64,000 nt of DNA from assembly GCF_000002995.4 (NCBI RefSeq), contig NW_025062477.1:7908649-7972648 (forward strand), in the 5' to 3' direction. The notes under the pieces were generated by a model. It did no database searches and was not told where the DNA came from. It saw only the letters and a program-made list of their open reading frames with translations. Positions 23,779 to 36,058 of this stretch are shown here, piece after piece. A program made the translations under genes and the position numbers. This DNA comes from Brugia malayi. Lineage: Eukaryota > Nematoda > Chromadorea > Rhabditida > Onchocercidae. The stretch's first letter is position 1. Each line of letters starts with the position of its first letter.

Positions 23779-26700
23779 CTACTGTTTTGTAGCTGCGCGA
23801 ACAACAGACATTGTTATAGTTGAGCCAGCGAGCTTCCGACCACTCAGCAACATTACGGCTTTGTTCGCTTCCTAAAACTGAATTTTTAATACAAAAGTAT
23901 AAATATTCTAAATTAAACAAACTCCCCACTAATGAACTAATAAACCAGAGAAATATAACAATTTATTTTATTTAAAAAAAAAAATTTTGTTATTCATTAA
24001 CAGTTGCTCCAAAAAGTATTATCCAATGTTTTCCGAATTGTTCTGAATTTTCAATCTCATAATACGATTTCATAACAATCACTGATATTCAATTAATGGA
24101 AGTACAAACGTGAGGTGAGCCGACAGCTAGGAGACATTCGCCCGTTGGTATTCCGTTATCGTCCAGCTTTATTCTTACAGAACTTTCCACCAGCGAATAT
24201 TTGTCGAAGAACTGAGCCACATCAGTCAAAGTGACATTTGCCGGAAAACCATGACAACTAATAACTGTACCTGGCTCTCCTACGGATGCAATCAGTTCTG
24301 GTTCCAACATTTCTACCTAAATTTTATTTAACCATCAGAATTATAAAATCCACTATGAAAAATTATATTTTCTGAATAATTTAAATACAGATTCAGTGCT
24401 CATACTGATCAATTTCATTGCTTTCAGAAAAAACGACTCTTTGAGCCCACCGATTCAACTTTTTTATCAACACCGAGGTGCATCTGTTGCCGGGTAATTG
24501 CCGTGACTGTGATAACATTTTCTCCAAGTTTCAAACCACTGTACATTTGCACTGCTTTTGTAGCTTCATCCATGGCACCCATATCAACATAAAATATTCC
24601 ATCAGCCGCTCGACGTAATGTCGCTAAAATACCAACAGATACACGACTGTGATAATAAAAAAAAAAAGGTATTCTCTTATAAAACATTACAGTAGCGGAC
24701 TGTTGTAGGCAATACCGCAATAAGCTAACGAGATATTATAAAGGTGTTCTCGTGAGACAGATTTCGTGAAACTGTGTATGAAACTTGCCTTGAGTAGCTT
24801 GAGTTAGCTGCAAGAACTTGGCAACGTCTATATCATTTTCACTCTCAGAAACGTTCTCGACCATCAGACACGATTTCACACTTGGAGGTGGAATGGCTGG
24901 AATTGGCCCAGCTGGTCCATTATTTGGTGGATGAAGTATAGGAGGACGTGGACCACGAAGCAAAGGAGGACCACGACCTGAAGGCGGCGGACCACGTTGC
25001 CGAATAGTTGAAGGTGTCGTGTTTCCGAAAAAAGTCGGTGGAGAGATAAGTGGTGGGCGAGGTCGACTTCCTGAAAGATTTAATATTTCAAAAACAAAAA
25101 AAAAAAAAAAAAATCATTGTTAAAATGGATGAAATTAAGTGTAAATGAGTTTCTAAAGAAAAACTTAAGGCGCTATAGCGGTACCTTGTAAAAGACCTCT
25201 ATGTAGACGAAAGGTTGGAAAACGAGGTGGTGCCACAGAAGACGAACTAGCAATCCCATTCAAACCACTGGAAGACACATCTCCAACTTCCCGCTCGCTG
25301 TGATATCCATGAATAAGACTACCTCGATAGAATCCTCCTCGTCCACGAGTACCACGACCTAAATATAAAACATTTTTTAAGCTTATTCATTTTTATATAA
25401 ATCGTTTACTTTAAAAGAAGTACAAAAGCTAACCTTTGGAAGATTCTTGGAAATGTAAACTTGCTTCAGTAGACCGACTTGGTAAATCAAGAAGTGGAGC
25501 AATTGATGAGTCGCCTCCATGCTTCCGTTCATATTCTTCCTTCTTTTGACGTCCAAATCTGTCTGGTACTGCCAACATCTGATCTGCGTCCTCATTTGTT
25601 ATCCTGAAAATACGTCACTTTTATTGGTCATTTGTTATTCTAACTAATCTAAATGAAAATTTACAAATCCGAAATATTTTCGGCATCCTTAATTCATTCG
25701 AATACTAATTTCAAAAAATGAACCAAAAACTGAAAAATCTAAGCGCACCTTCTTGCACGAATTGGTCTTTCATTGATCTTGCCACGCACACGATATGCTT
25801 TTTCTGCCAGATCAAATGTGCTAAATTCAGCAATCCAACGATCTGATGCTTGACCATCTTCATTATAAGCCCGAGTCACTTTTGTTGGCTCACAACGCGG
25901 ACCAAGATACCTAAAAATCAATTTCGATGCTTTCATTTAAAAAACTGAGTTCTATTCTGTACTGCTTACAATATTATTACAGGGATATTAATATCAGCCA
26001 ACATAAGCAATCAGAAGAAATTTCTTGTCTGAACTCTCCAAACAAATTTCATAAAATAAGAACTTAAGGAAAAATGGTTTCTTGACGGTAGTTCCTTACG
26101 ATTTCTTTGGTTAAAGAAATTTAAACATACTCCCGGATTTCAATTTCCGTAACCCGAAACGGCAAATTGGTGAATTCGATGCAATAACGACCAGGATCAA
26201 CTCCACGTCGTTTCGAATCACGATAGTCTCGATAATCTCGAGGCGAACGTGAGCGACCGTGTCGAGAACCACGATAACGGTCTTCGTGATCACGCAAAAC
26301 ACGAGGACGTTCATCATATCTCCCATCAAAATCACGTCTTTCCTGCAACTGGAAAGATTATACCGTATATAAAATATACGATTTTAAAATAAAATGTAAT
26401 TTTAAAACAGCTTATTCAAAAACACAGAAAAATGTATAAAATTGTTTTTTTAAAAAACTGGAATCATATCGAAAAAAATTTCCATTACAATCCACATTTT
26501 TTTCGAATTTATTATTCTAAATATAATGTCATACAGGACTGCGATGATGTCGTAATGAAGCACCAGTACGCGGACTTCTTTCGTCATGATAATCTGCCTC
26601 CTTTGTACCTTGTAAGAATGCTGGTGGAATTTGCAGACTACCATCCACCGCGTTATCGAATACTTCCTTCGGACAAGAACGAATCCTATTATATTAAAAA

Positions 26701-29700
26701 AGGTAAGACTTTTCATAAAATCATGAAAGGATGGTTAGCACCTCATGTCTTGTTCCCTCTCTCAACTTCCTTACCTTATGCCTTGTTCTCCATCTCTGTC
26801 TAGTACGTTTTTGGCATCTTTGGCACACTCGAAACGTACCAGAGAATGCAATGGGAAACCTTAAATAATTCAAAATTATTGATTTTGAACCCAAGTGATT
26901 CTTTGAAAATGTAGTTGTTTTCTAGTATTAAGATTTTCGAAAACACTTGGCTTTTAATTTGTTTAAATGCTAAGAAATTTATTTAAAGATATGAAGAAAA
27001 AAACTGCCTTTCGGATCGAAAACAACTTTGACAGATGACAGTGTGAGGGGCGTCGATGGACGCAAGAAATGTTCGAGAGCTGCTGGACGTAAAAGTTCCG
27101 ACGGAAGCCGGCTGAGTTCCACATAGCAATTCTGTTTATCCTCTGCCAAACAGCTAAAAATTAACATATTTTTCTGCTAAAACGAAATCTTTTCTCATAT
27201 CATTCTGTACCCCGAGAGACGTGTAAAACTAGATTACTTTTTGACACAGGGTAAATGGCACCGACAAAGAGCGGCTAAACCATATAAAAGGAATATTACG
27301 TATCAAAAAAGACAAAGACCACTACTAGAATAACTACAGGGAAAAATGAACCTTTCAGTATTTAACATTATGAGAGCTTATTTCAGAAAGCTTGATGTAT
27401 TCGGCATATAACATATCACCATCATATTATAGAATCAAATCTCGTGATCTTGGTGGCATAAAAGTGGGATAAAACTTACTGTTGTGTCGGTAAAGCTGAG
27501 AATACTGGTCCATTGCGGCCAGTGTATCGCGCAACAAATGCATGAGCATTCGCTAATCCAGATGCAGGTTGAGTGCCAGTAGCAGCACTGACCGGCAAAG
27601 TATTTGCCAGTAATGGTGGTACAAGAAGGCCCGGAATTGACGGCGGTAATGGTAGGACTTGACCCGGTAGAACCGCAGGAGCAGCAACATTAGTTTGCTG
27701 ATATATCTGCAAAGGAGTAACAAACTCCATTTTGATGAAATGTGGACTTTAGAAAAATTTTGGAAGCGAAATCTCATTTAAATTTGAACTTTTTTGATTT
27801 TTTTATCTAAAGAGATGTACTAGTAGAACGTTTTCTAAGAAAGTTAAACAGAAAGGTGACTGATTTTATACCGGAGGGACCTGTGTAATTGCGCTGGAAG
27901 CAACTGTTGCTGTTACCACTGCTTGAACGCTAGCGTTATAACCTTGAAAATTATTATCTTGTTCATACTGACCGAATCGTTCTTCACGATTAGATTGTTG
28001 GTATCTGTAAGTGGAAATGACCCTAATTTATTGTTCTGTTTGGCAGAAAATTTAATGTTATAGAGATTTTCAAAAGGTAATTTTTTTTTCAGGTGAAAAT
28101 TAATTATAATCTCATAACAGCTATGGACAAGATTTTTCGAGTGGGTTTCTTCGAGATATCTCTGAAGGAACTAAATACTTACACAGAACTTGACTGAGTA
28201 GTTTGTCCCAGTACATTCAGCATTTTAGGATCTTGCCATGGTCCAACTGAATGTACTAATTGTGATTGTGTTGTTGTTGTTGTTGCTGTTGTTGCCTGAC
28301 GACTCGCTGTGCGAGGTTCATAGCTTCCCTGGGAACCGTTTTTCCAGGAATCCGATAGAGCACCATCGGCTGCACGGTTCCAAGCATCCTCTGTTACATT
28401 CGCTAAAGACCAATTCAAGTTTTATATTTAAGTTCAAATTTTATTCACTATTAGCTTTAATGTGAATCCAGAGCACCATCATTTCCGCTGATGGACTGTC
28501 CATTACATTTTTTTTTTTTTAATTTAAAAACAGAGAGGCATTAAAAAAAAATGTTTCTCTGTTCGTCTAGGTCATATTCAAATACTGTAAGGATGTATTC
28601 ATAACGATTTCAGTTTTTTTTTAACAATTTGAGTGCGATACGAAATGGCAAAATATTCCAGATTGTATTTTGACCAAACGTTCCAACTATTTTATAACCT
28701 TTTTTCTTCTTTACTTATTGCTTAAGTATGCATCAATAATCACTATTATTTTTAAATAGAATAGCGGATGTGAAACGAGATGTACTTGCTAAATGCTTCC
28801 ACTATCTATTACTTTCCTATTTCATTTCATCTAAAGTATATCGATAAAATAAACTGTCAACGAACTCAAAGAACTCAACGTATATTTAAGATGTATTTTA
28901 CAAATTTTTATATCGATTCTGCACAAAACACTGGAATAAGGACGCAAAGTAGGCAAAAGAATACTGCTATGGCTGTCCCACCGTTTCAGTTAAACGAAAA
29001 CATAAATGAAAATAACGAAAGAGCCAAATAAGACCGAACAATAAACTTCCTGAATTCCCCTTTCTCCGATTTCATTTTTCCAATCTTAATTTGTTATTGA
29101 ATGTCTCATTTTTCAATCTCTTTAAAGATTTTAATGCTTGTGAAGTGCTTTCTTCAAATGGTAGGTTGTCGTTTAATAGGGAATATTGTACTAAACCTTT
29201 TTCCATATTCAGTTTTTCATTTTCTTTAAAAACTGAGGATGAAGAAACAAAAAGGGAACTTATTGAAAAACACTACTTGAAAAGGGATAAACTCAGAAAT
29301 AATGGAGATTGACGGGATCATTTGCCTGTGTTACATAGTTCTTACCGGCTAAACACGACTTTAAAATGTTTCTATCAGAACTGCACCGTCTGTCAATTCT
29401 CAGGGTAATTAACGTTTTTTAAACCAAAGTGTTGATCGGATAAAAATGTTAGAAAGCAGGTAGTGAATATTTCAATTCTCGGCGGAAAAATGGAAGGTGC
29501 ATGTAATGTGCAAGATGATCAAAACAGTTTCCAATAATTCTTTGTCAACAGCTAAAAGTTTTGCGTTGCATCTAATACAATGAATTAAGCTATCCTATGA
29601 AATAAATTATAAAAACAATTTTTGAATATTCACAATTTTGATACTTATAAAAATTATAAAAATGAACAAGTTGTCAATTTATCAACCTAGTGACTTAATT

Positions 29701-31561
29701 GTATTATTTTAACATAAAGAGCCATATGCTTTCAGCACAGAGAGATTTATTTGCTATTACTGATCAAAATTTTTTCCTTTTTGCTTGCCGCTCATTAACT
29801 TGGTCTAAATTTAAAATCAGGAAACCAATTTAAGCCAAAAGACAGAAAAAAACCCCAAAAATCTTAAAGAACTAATATGACAAAAAAAAAAAAAAGAAAC
29901 AGCGACTTAATTATCATTTATTGCTAAGCAGACCAACAAATAACTATTTCTGAAATGAAGGGTCATATCTCCAACATCAATATGTACTACCAAAATGACG
30001 CTCTTCCTTAAAATTACATGAACTTCCAGGTATGAAGGAGGGAATCCAATTTTTTTAAATTCAAAATCCTAACTTATTCAATTATTACATATAAAATGAC
30101 CACCGCTTAACATTTTTAGATCACAGAATCAACAAACTAAAAACTGTTTCAATATTCTTTTTTTTATTTTTTTTTTTTTTTTTTTTGTTTTTTTTTTTCA
30201 CAATATTCATATCAAACTAAGAACATTTATTGCAGAGAAACGACCTGATCGCAAAGCGATTACATTGTTTTTGGTTGATAGAAAAGGTAGCTAATTTTAC
30301 CTGTACGAAGGTAAGAACAGTCATTTTAAAGGTAATCTCATGTCACCGCTTGTTTGCACATGTCAATAAGAATCTTATTTGACATATACTGTTATTATTA
30401 GCAATTTCTGTTTTTACAGTGCCGCTCGCCGAGATAAATAAAAAAATTTTTCAACAGCAAAACACATTTAACTTGAAACAAGGCTGAGCGATTTCCGAAC
30501 TAAACTGATATGAATATTCAATGTGCTTGCAACTTTTACTAATTAATTAGTCTTTCACGGAATAAAAGATGATGCCATGGAAGAACCGTCTGCTTTTCGC
30601 GATATTGTTAATTCACAAGAATTTGCAATTGAGATTTTGATGTACTTAGAAAAACTTCATCTACTATTGGGATATACAATAATGCAATATTTGAATGTAT
30701 CAGGATACTTCTAGTTACACCAATACTTTACCTAAACTTGAATTAAGAATATTTGCAATTTGGCACAAATTTTTATAAATTGTTGATCAGACTGTTACGG
30801 ATCGAACGGCAACGTTTTATTACCACAAAATTACCCGGAAGTAATAAATTTTCTACAATATTTGTATTAACCACCTCACATAGTTCATGTTCTAAAGTGA
30901 GCAACATTTTGCCCGTAATTGATTATGTAGCACTTTAGTGAGCGTGAATAAAAACAGAAACTTTAATTTTCAGGAACTTAAGCTTTGTATTTTCCCAAGA
31001 AAGTTTGAGATTTAAACGTTATTACTCAAACGCTTCATGCCAAACTTCCAAAATTCTTAAAATCTTCAGCAATATACCTCTTGCATAATCTTGTTGTCCG
31101 TGTCCGCCATTCCTTGTTGCATAGACGTCCGCGACAGTCGGCTGTGATTGAGCAATACGTTGATTTCCAAAACTATCCGCTGTAGAATCGGATGGGATTT
31201 GGACGCCGCCTGGACGTGCCGCTGGAGAACTATCACGTCTAAGCGATGGAGCAGCAACGGATGCAGCCGAAGCTACCCCAACGACATTCAGATCCCCGGC
31301 ACGAGCTTTTGCAATGACGGCATCCATTTCAACGCGTGATGACAACAGCAAACGTACACGTTGGTCATGTATGCGCCGATTATCGAAACGCATCGCTTGA
31401 CGAGCATCTTCATCAGTGGCAAAACCAATAAAAGCATCACCATCCGGCCCACCAACAATATGTACGGCACCATCCGGTATCCGTAATCCGGCGAAAAAAG
31501 TTCGGATGTCTGCTGCATTCGCAGATAACGGTAACCGTTGTAAACGAATTATCCAAGACAT
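23779..31561 (-). CDS. RBM12: RBM12/SWAN-like RNA-binding protein with five RRMs
   Basis: Predicted nuclear RNA-binding protein; the molecular role of RBM12 is poorly known. Fifteen exons join in phase: 31561-31078, 28402-28183, 28004-27872, 27706-27480, 27153-27005, 26859-26775, 26685-26535, 26348-26131, 25910-25749, 25603-25434, 25358-25185, 25070-24785, 24646-24451, 24316-24110, 23871-23779, giving 984 residues (human RBM12 has 932). RRM1 (WIIRLQRLPL to VRLLLSSRVEM) matches the RBM12 N-terminus closely. RRM2 contains CYVELSRLPSE and LVRFECAKDAKNVLDRD. An RS/RD-rich stretch (RHGRSRSPRDYRDYRD) precedes RRM3 (YCIEFTNLPFRV). Pro-rich and RG-rich linkers lead to RRM4 (CLMVENVSESENDIDV) and RRM5 (VISCHGFPANVTLTDVAQFF). 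The five-RRM order and the Pro-rich region are as in RBM12. A coding ACA/ACG repeat near 28262-28300 gives a poly-Thr tract. Start ATG at 31561 follows an acceptor at 31571-31572. Confidence 0.93.
28403..31077. other. Long first intron of the RBM12-like gene
   Basis: A 2.7-kb intron joining exons whose phases match (one base plus two). It holds short frames without motifs and a T-rich tract at about 30157-30198. No nested gene or RNA could be supported. Confidence 0.6.
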
Positions 31562-34500
31562 TAAGACTACCTGAATCACAAGTGCACCTTACTAATTTCC
31601 AGCAACGTTTCGCGACACGATTAAAGAAACGTAATGGACAGCCATTACTTCGATTTATGTGTTCTGTTTGAAAATCTTTTGTGTGTTAGACCCTTTCTAA
31701 ATTGCATATTAATATTTAGGCACATAAAATAATTCTTCTTGTTAATGAAAAATATTTTGAATTAGCAATTTGCAGATTGTTGGCGCCTTTGCAATTTCTG
31801 CAGCTTGTAATACCAAATTCATTTAATTTTCAAGATAAATCTTTCATTCGAATATAAAAATTCGACAAGTTGTTTGGATCTATGAATTAAGTTGAAGAAT
31901 GGAAAAAAGCGAAAGTGAAAAAAGCAAGACAATTTTTTTAATGACTTATAATAAAGTGAACAGTCAAGGGAAAAAGGAATACACCAGGTGGAGTTTAGTT
32001 TTGAATCCAATTCATTCCAAAGATGGCAATTTTTGCTTATTTTAAAAAGAGTTAAGGAACTGTGCATGCATGTAAATGTATATATTCTTCGCCAAATTTA
32101 TTTTGCTTTCTACATCCCAAAACCCCATTTTGTTTCGCATTTTTGCAAAATCTAATAGTTCGTTCGGTTCCCTGCTTTCTTCATAGAATTTAACCTGAGA
32201 AAAACAATTGCTGATGAAACAAAAAATGGCCGAAATGGAGAAAGTGATGAGCGAAGAATGCTCTTGATATATTCCTTCATCAAGATACAACAGTGTAATG
32301 GTCTCAGAAATTTGATAAATAAAATCAGCTGTTAAACCAATTCCGAATTTACATTTAGATGTTTTTCAAATTATTTTGTATTCGGATGAATGTTGATAAA
32401 TCGGCAGATTCAGCTGGGATATTCCAATGTTTTTCAGTCAGCGGATGGATAAAATTTCGAGCGATTTAAATTTCAAGAAGCTAAAGGACAAATTTCAAAA
32501 CCTATAACCAAGTAACATAACTGGATGATGAAAGAATTTCGCTTTATTTCTACACGTGTTTTGGAATTTATGTTTTGGAAAAAAAAAGTTTAGATATGTG
32601 GTGACCAAGAGAATAAACTTCACTGATAGTTTCATATAAATGCTTCAAAACCAATCTGCATAATGTGGCATTTGGCGAATAAAATATTTAACTTCGCGAA
32701 ATTTATTTTGCCTTACACTGTCGAGAAAAGTCAGTCCATTCAGAAGATGTAAGATAGTAAGTGATGCATGTGAGCGCACAGCCGAATATCCACTGCTAAT
32801 TGTATAACCTACCAGACATAAAATAATGGTCTAACTGAGAAAATGAGTTCAATTCACATAAAACCGAGCTTAATCTCTTAAATTCCAGAAATGTTATGCG
32901 ACACGTCATGTCTCATTTACCGATCAAATTTCCTTCTCTACCAAAAGTTTTATATGCCAGATTTTTGCGCATAGGAAATGCAAAGAAATACTGAGCAGAG
33001 TATTAAAGTATGGAAATACATGACGGATCAAAACAGTAGCCTTCGAAATGAACACCCACAAAGGGCAGTGTTAAGGCATACTGGTAAAATTAAACTCTTA
33101 GTAATCACTTTATCACGGACGAAAGAGCAATAAAACCATTCACCAAAAGTTATTTCTGGAAACAACAATCCCCTTTCTACTGTTGCATACAAATGAATAA
33201 AACATTAGGAAGACTCCAACAAATTATTACGCAATAACAGCACCACAACCTACTCTCCAAAAACCCGAAAAGAAAAGCGAACCATACTACAATGCCAACC
33301 CGTCGAATACCCAAAAAAGCTTCTACACTAAAACCGGATCACCGCAATATGAAAATGCTCATCCCACGCAAAAGCCTCGGCAATGAAACCAGCAAAACAA
33401 GATAAAGTAAACAGAGTTGTAATAAACCATTGAAGTCAATCAAAGACAAAGTTGTGTTTGCTATAAGAGTTCGGAACTTTACTATTTACGCTATTTATAT
33501 TAATGTCGCAAATTTAAACTACCAGGAAAAACTTTAAATATTTTAACGAATTAAGATTCAAAATTAATACTGAAGGACAACTAAACATAGAACCAAATGG
33601 CTACAAAAATTTCAGAAAGTTTAGAGATCATATGCACAATATGCATTTGAAGAGAAACTGCGTTTAAAAGATACATCTGGTACCAAATTATCAGGTTATT
33701 TCGATCATGATGAAATGATTCAATATTACTTGAACATAAAACAATTTGCCAACCATATATCAAATATTTTATTAGAATATTTTAGCATCCGATATCTGAT
33801 AATAGCATGACGACGTACAACTCGGATTCACGTAGCGAATATATTTTAAATTAAATTAAATCTCTTTTCCGGTTACTGCACAGGATTTTATCAAATTTCC
33901 GTCTTCAATTAATATTTCTCTTCCAGAAATATTTTGTTGCCGCGCTACATAAAAATGACTGTTCAAAATAGGATGATGCATAACAGTTTATCACCGAACT
34001 CCCCTTCCCCTTCCAGGATTACGTTTCACAACACAAACGATTTAACATCCCTAATATTTTATATCCCTATTATTCTAAAAAGCATTTTGCTGAGCTATCT
34101 CCAACGTAGAAAATCTTGACAATTGGCAATCATATGGTGAACCCGATGATGAGGACTCTGCTAAAATGGAAACAGAGAGGAATGAGCATGAAATATAACT
34201 GAGTTAAGTGTTTAGAGACAAATATAGAAGGATCTTGTGAGGACCACTGCTTGGCCTTTCGTAGGAGATCAACCTCCAATTTTATGGTAACCAAAAAAAA
34301 GAACAAAAAAAAAAAAAAGCTCCTGATTTTCAAAATTTGTAGGAAATCAATTTTCAGATCCTGTGAGCATTACCTAACAATAGCTAGATGAAAGAATCAA
34401 TTGACCATTTGGATAAAAATGAACATAAAATGTGAAAATCCTAAAGCTTCCTATCCTACGAGAAGCATTACCTAACTTCGATAGAAAGCAATCCTTAAAA

Positions 34501-34773
34501 AATAGATCAATCGATTTTTGAGTCTTTAAAAATAAATACTATATTCTGATTTGATATGTTATTTGCTCGATTGTGAAAAGTGAGGAGAATCAGAGCGATC
34601 AGCTGACCAATTATTTTTGAAATAGTAGGCAGGAAATTATGTTAATGTGAATTTCGGATCACTTTTCGGATAGAAAAAAATGTCACTCCATGGTTATGGC
34701 CTAAAGGACAGGCTTAGGAGAGATGGGAAAAGTTGTCCCCAACTCCCTGAAGTTAGTTGTGCAGCACTCACTC

Positions 34774-34819
34774 CTCGACTCGACTCGACTCAACTCGAAT
34801 TGACTCAACTTGACTCGAA
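34774..34819. repeat. Degenerate CTCGA/CTCAA simple repeat
   Basis: Pentamer-like units of CTCGA and CTCAA in tandem, followed by Ser/Thr-codon-like CT-rich sequence. It is more GC-rich than its surroundings. Confidence 0.8.
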
Positions 34820-35835
34820 CCAAACCAATAACCAACCCGCAGAACGACGCAGCTCAGTGTAGTCGACATAATTCAACGCAGTGCACATGTCGGAGAGGGC
34901 TCTTCCTCTACCCTCCTCCCTCTCTCTCTCCTTCCCTCTCAAATGCTTATTCTCTCTTCACGTCTACCCTCTTGCAATCGATAAATCGATTGATACATTT
35001 GATGAGCGTACTTTTGCAGTGTTATAGGAGTTGGTCCAGCGCGATGGAAATTTTGAATGAAGGTGGAAGGAAGAAGTAAACAGTGACTACTCGAGGTCAA
35101 AGGTTACAGATCCATCCTGGTTACAAACGACATGACTTATACTGCTGCGGGGGAAGACGAAAGTCAGTTCATTTGATATTTTCGACGTCAATCATACTCG
35201 AACTGATGTCCCTGTGCATAAGTTTTCTCGATTGAAGCGATAAAGTCGATTTCAGGAATTCTGTGATAATGTATAGTATTGTCATGACCTCCATAACACC
35301 AAGCTAACACTTCCGTTATTGTTTCATAGGGAATGAAGATTGTAGGCTGAGGATGAAAGGAGATGAGATTTGGAAATGGGACAGAATTAGGTCATCCCAA
35401 CTAAATTGCACTTAAGAAGTTTTGACCTTTTAAATGCAAAGGAGCACTCCGACCTTTTAATAATAACCTAGCTGCTATCACAGCTATTTCTCAATAGAAA
35501 AGACTAAAACTGCACCTTATGCTTTCACGGCGTAGAACAATCGGAGGGGACAATCACTCTAAATGAAAATAAAATATGACTGGAACAAGCTATTTTCATA
35601 GCGGTGCAATCAGTGAACGGGAAATGACATATCAGTCAGCGAGGCGGTGAAGTCCATGTCGGTATGATAGTGCGAGGTAAGAAAATCGTCTTTTGATTCA
35701 TGTGAAGAGGTGACCGAGGGACGTCATTCTGTTTCCCAAAGTAACACATTCTACTGAGGAATGATATGTGATATGCGCTGGGATCTGTTTCTCTGTGGTG
35801 ACCATTTACCCTAAATGATCAATTCCTTCTCTTCT

Positions 35836-35879
35836 TGGAGTATGGTGCATCTTCTAAAAACAAGATGCACCATACTCCA
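35836..35879. repeat. Perfect fold-back, 18-bp arms, 8-nt loop
   Basis: 35836-35853 and 35862-35879 are exact reverse complements around CTAAAAAC, about 180 bp upstream of the SEC63 ATG. Confidence 0.95.
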
Positions 35880-36058
35880 CTGAGTGCCTATATAATTAAA
35901 GGAGTAGGAACCGAATTATAGACGCTTGTCGTCTTAATATGAAACTTTTGTCCTCTATTCTTAAGCTTCCAAAGAGAGGTTTTACATCAGAAGGAAATGG
36001 AAACTACTTCATCATGTGAAGAGTACATTGAAGAACATCTTTTTACAGAGCTGTGGTG

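Larger units (their letters stand above)
31562..36058. other. Gene-poor divergent spacer before SEC63
   Basis: 4.5 kb between the divergent RBM12-like and SEC63 start codons. It contains a CTCGA-type simple repeat (34774-34819), a CT-rich stretch around 34905-34940 and a fold-back repeat (35836-35879). An acceptor TTTTACAG (AG at 36047-36048), 10 bp before the SEC63 ATG, has no visible donor and may be a trans-splice site. The small open frames show no family motif. No gene is supported. Confidence 0.5.

Noticed and set aside
24785..24790. GC-AG intron in the RBM12-like gene (CAAG followed by GCAAGT)
   Set aside because: The GC donor looks good locally but breaks phase with the next exon; the GTTTCA donor four bases on keeps the frame through to the stop.
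28262..28300. GTT-type microsatellite as a stand-alone repeat
   Set aside because: It is coding: on the minus strand it encodes a poly-Thr tract in exon 2 of the RBM12-like gene.
31562..36058. Wolbachia-derived insertion or transposon in the gene-poor region
   Set aside because: No bacterial-type open frames, transposase or reverse transcriptase motifs, or terminal repeats could be seen.
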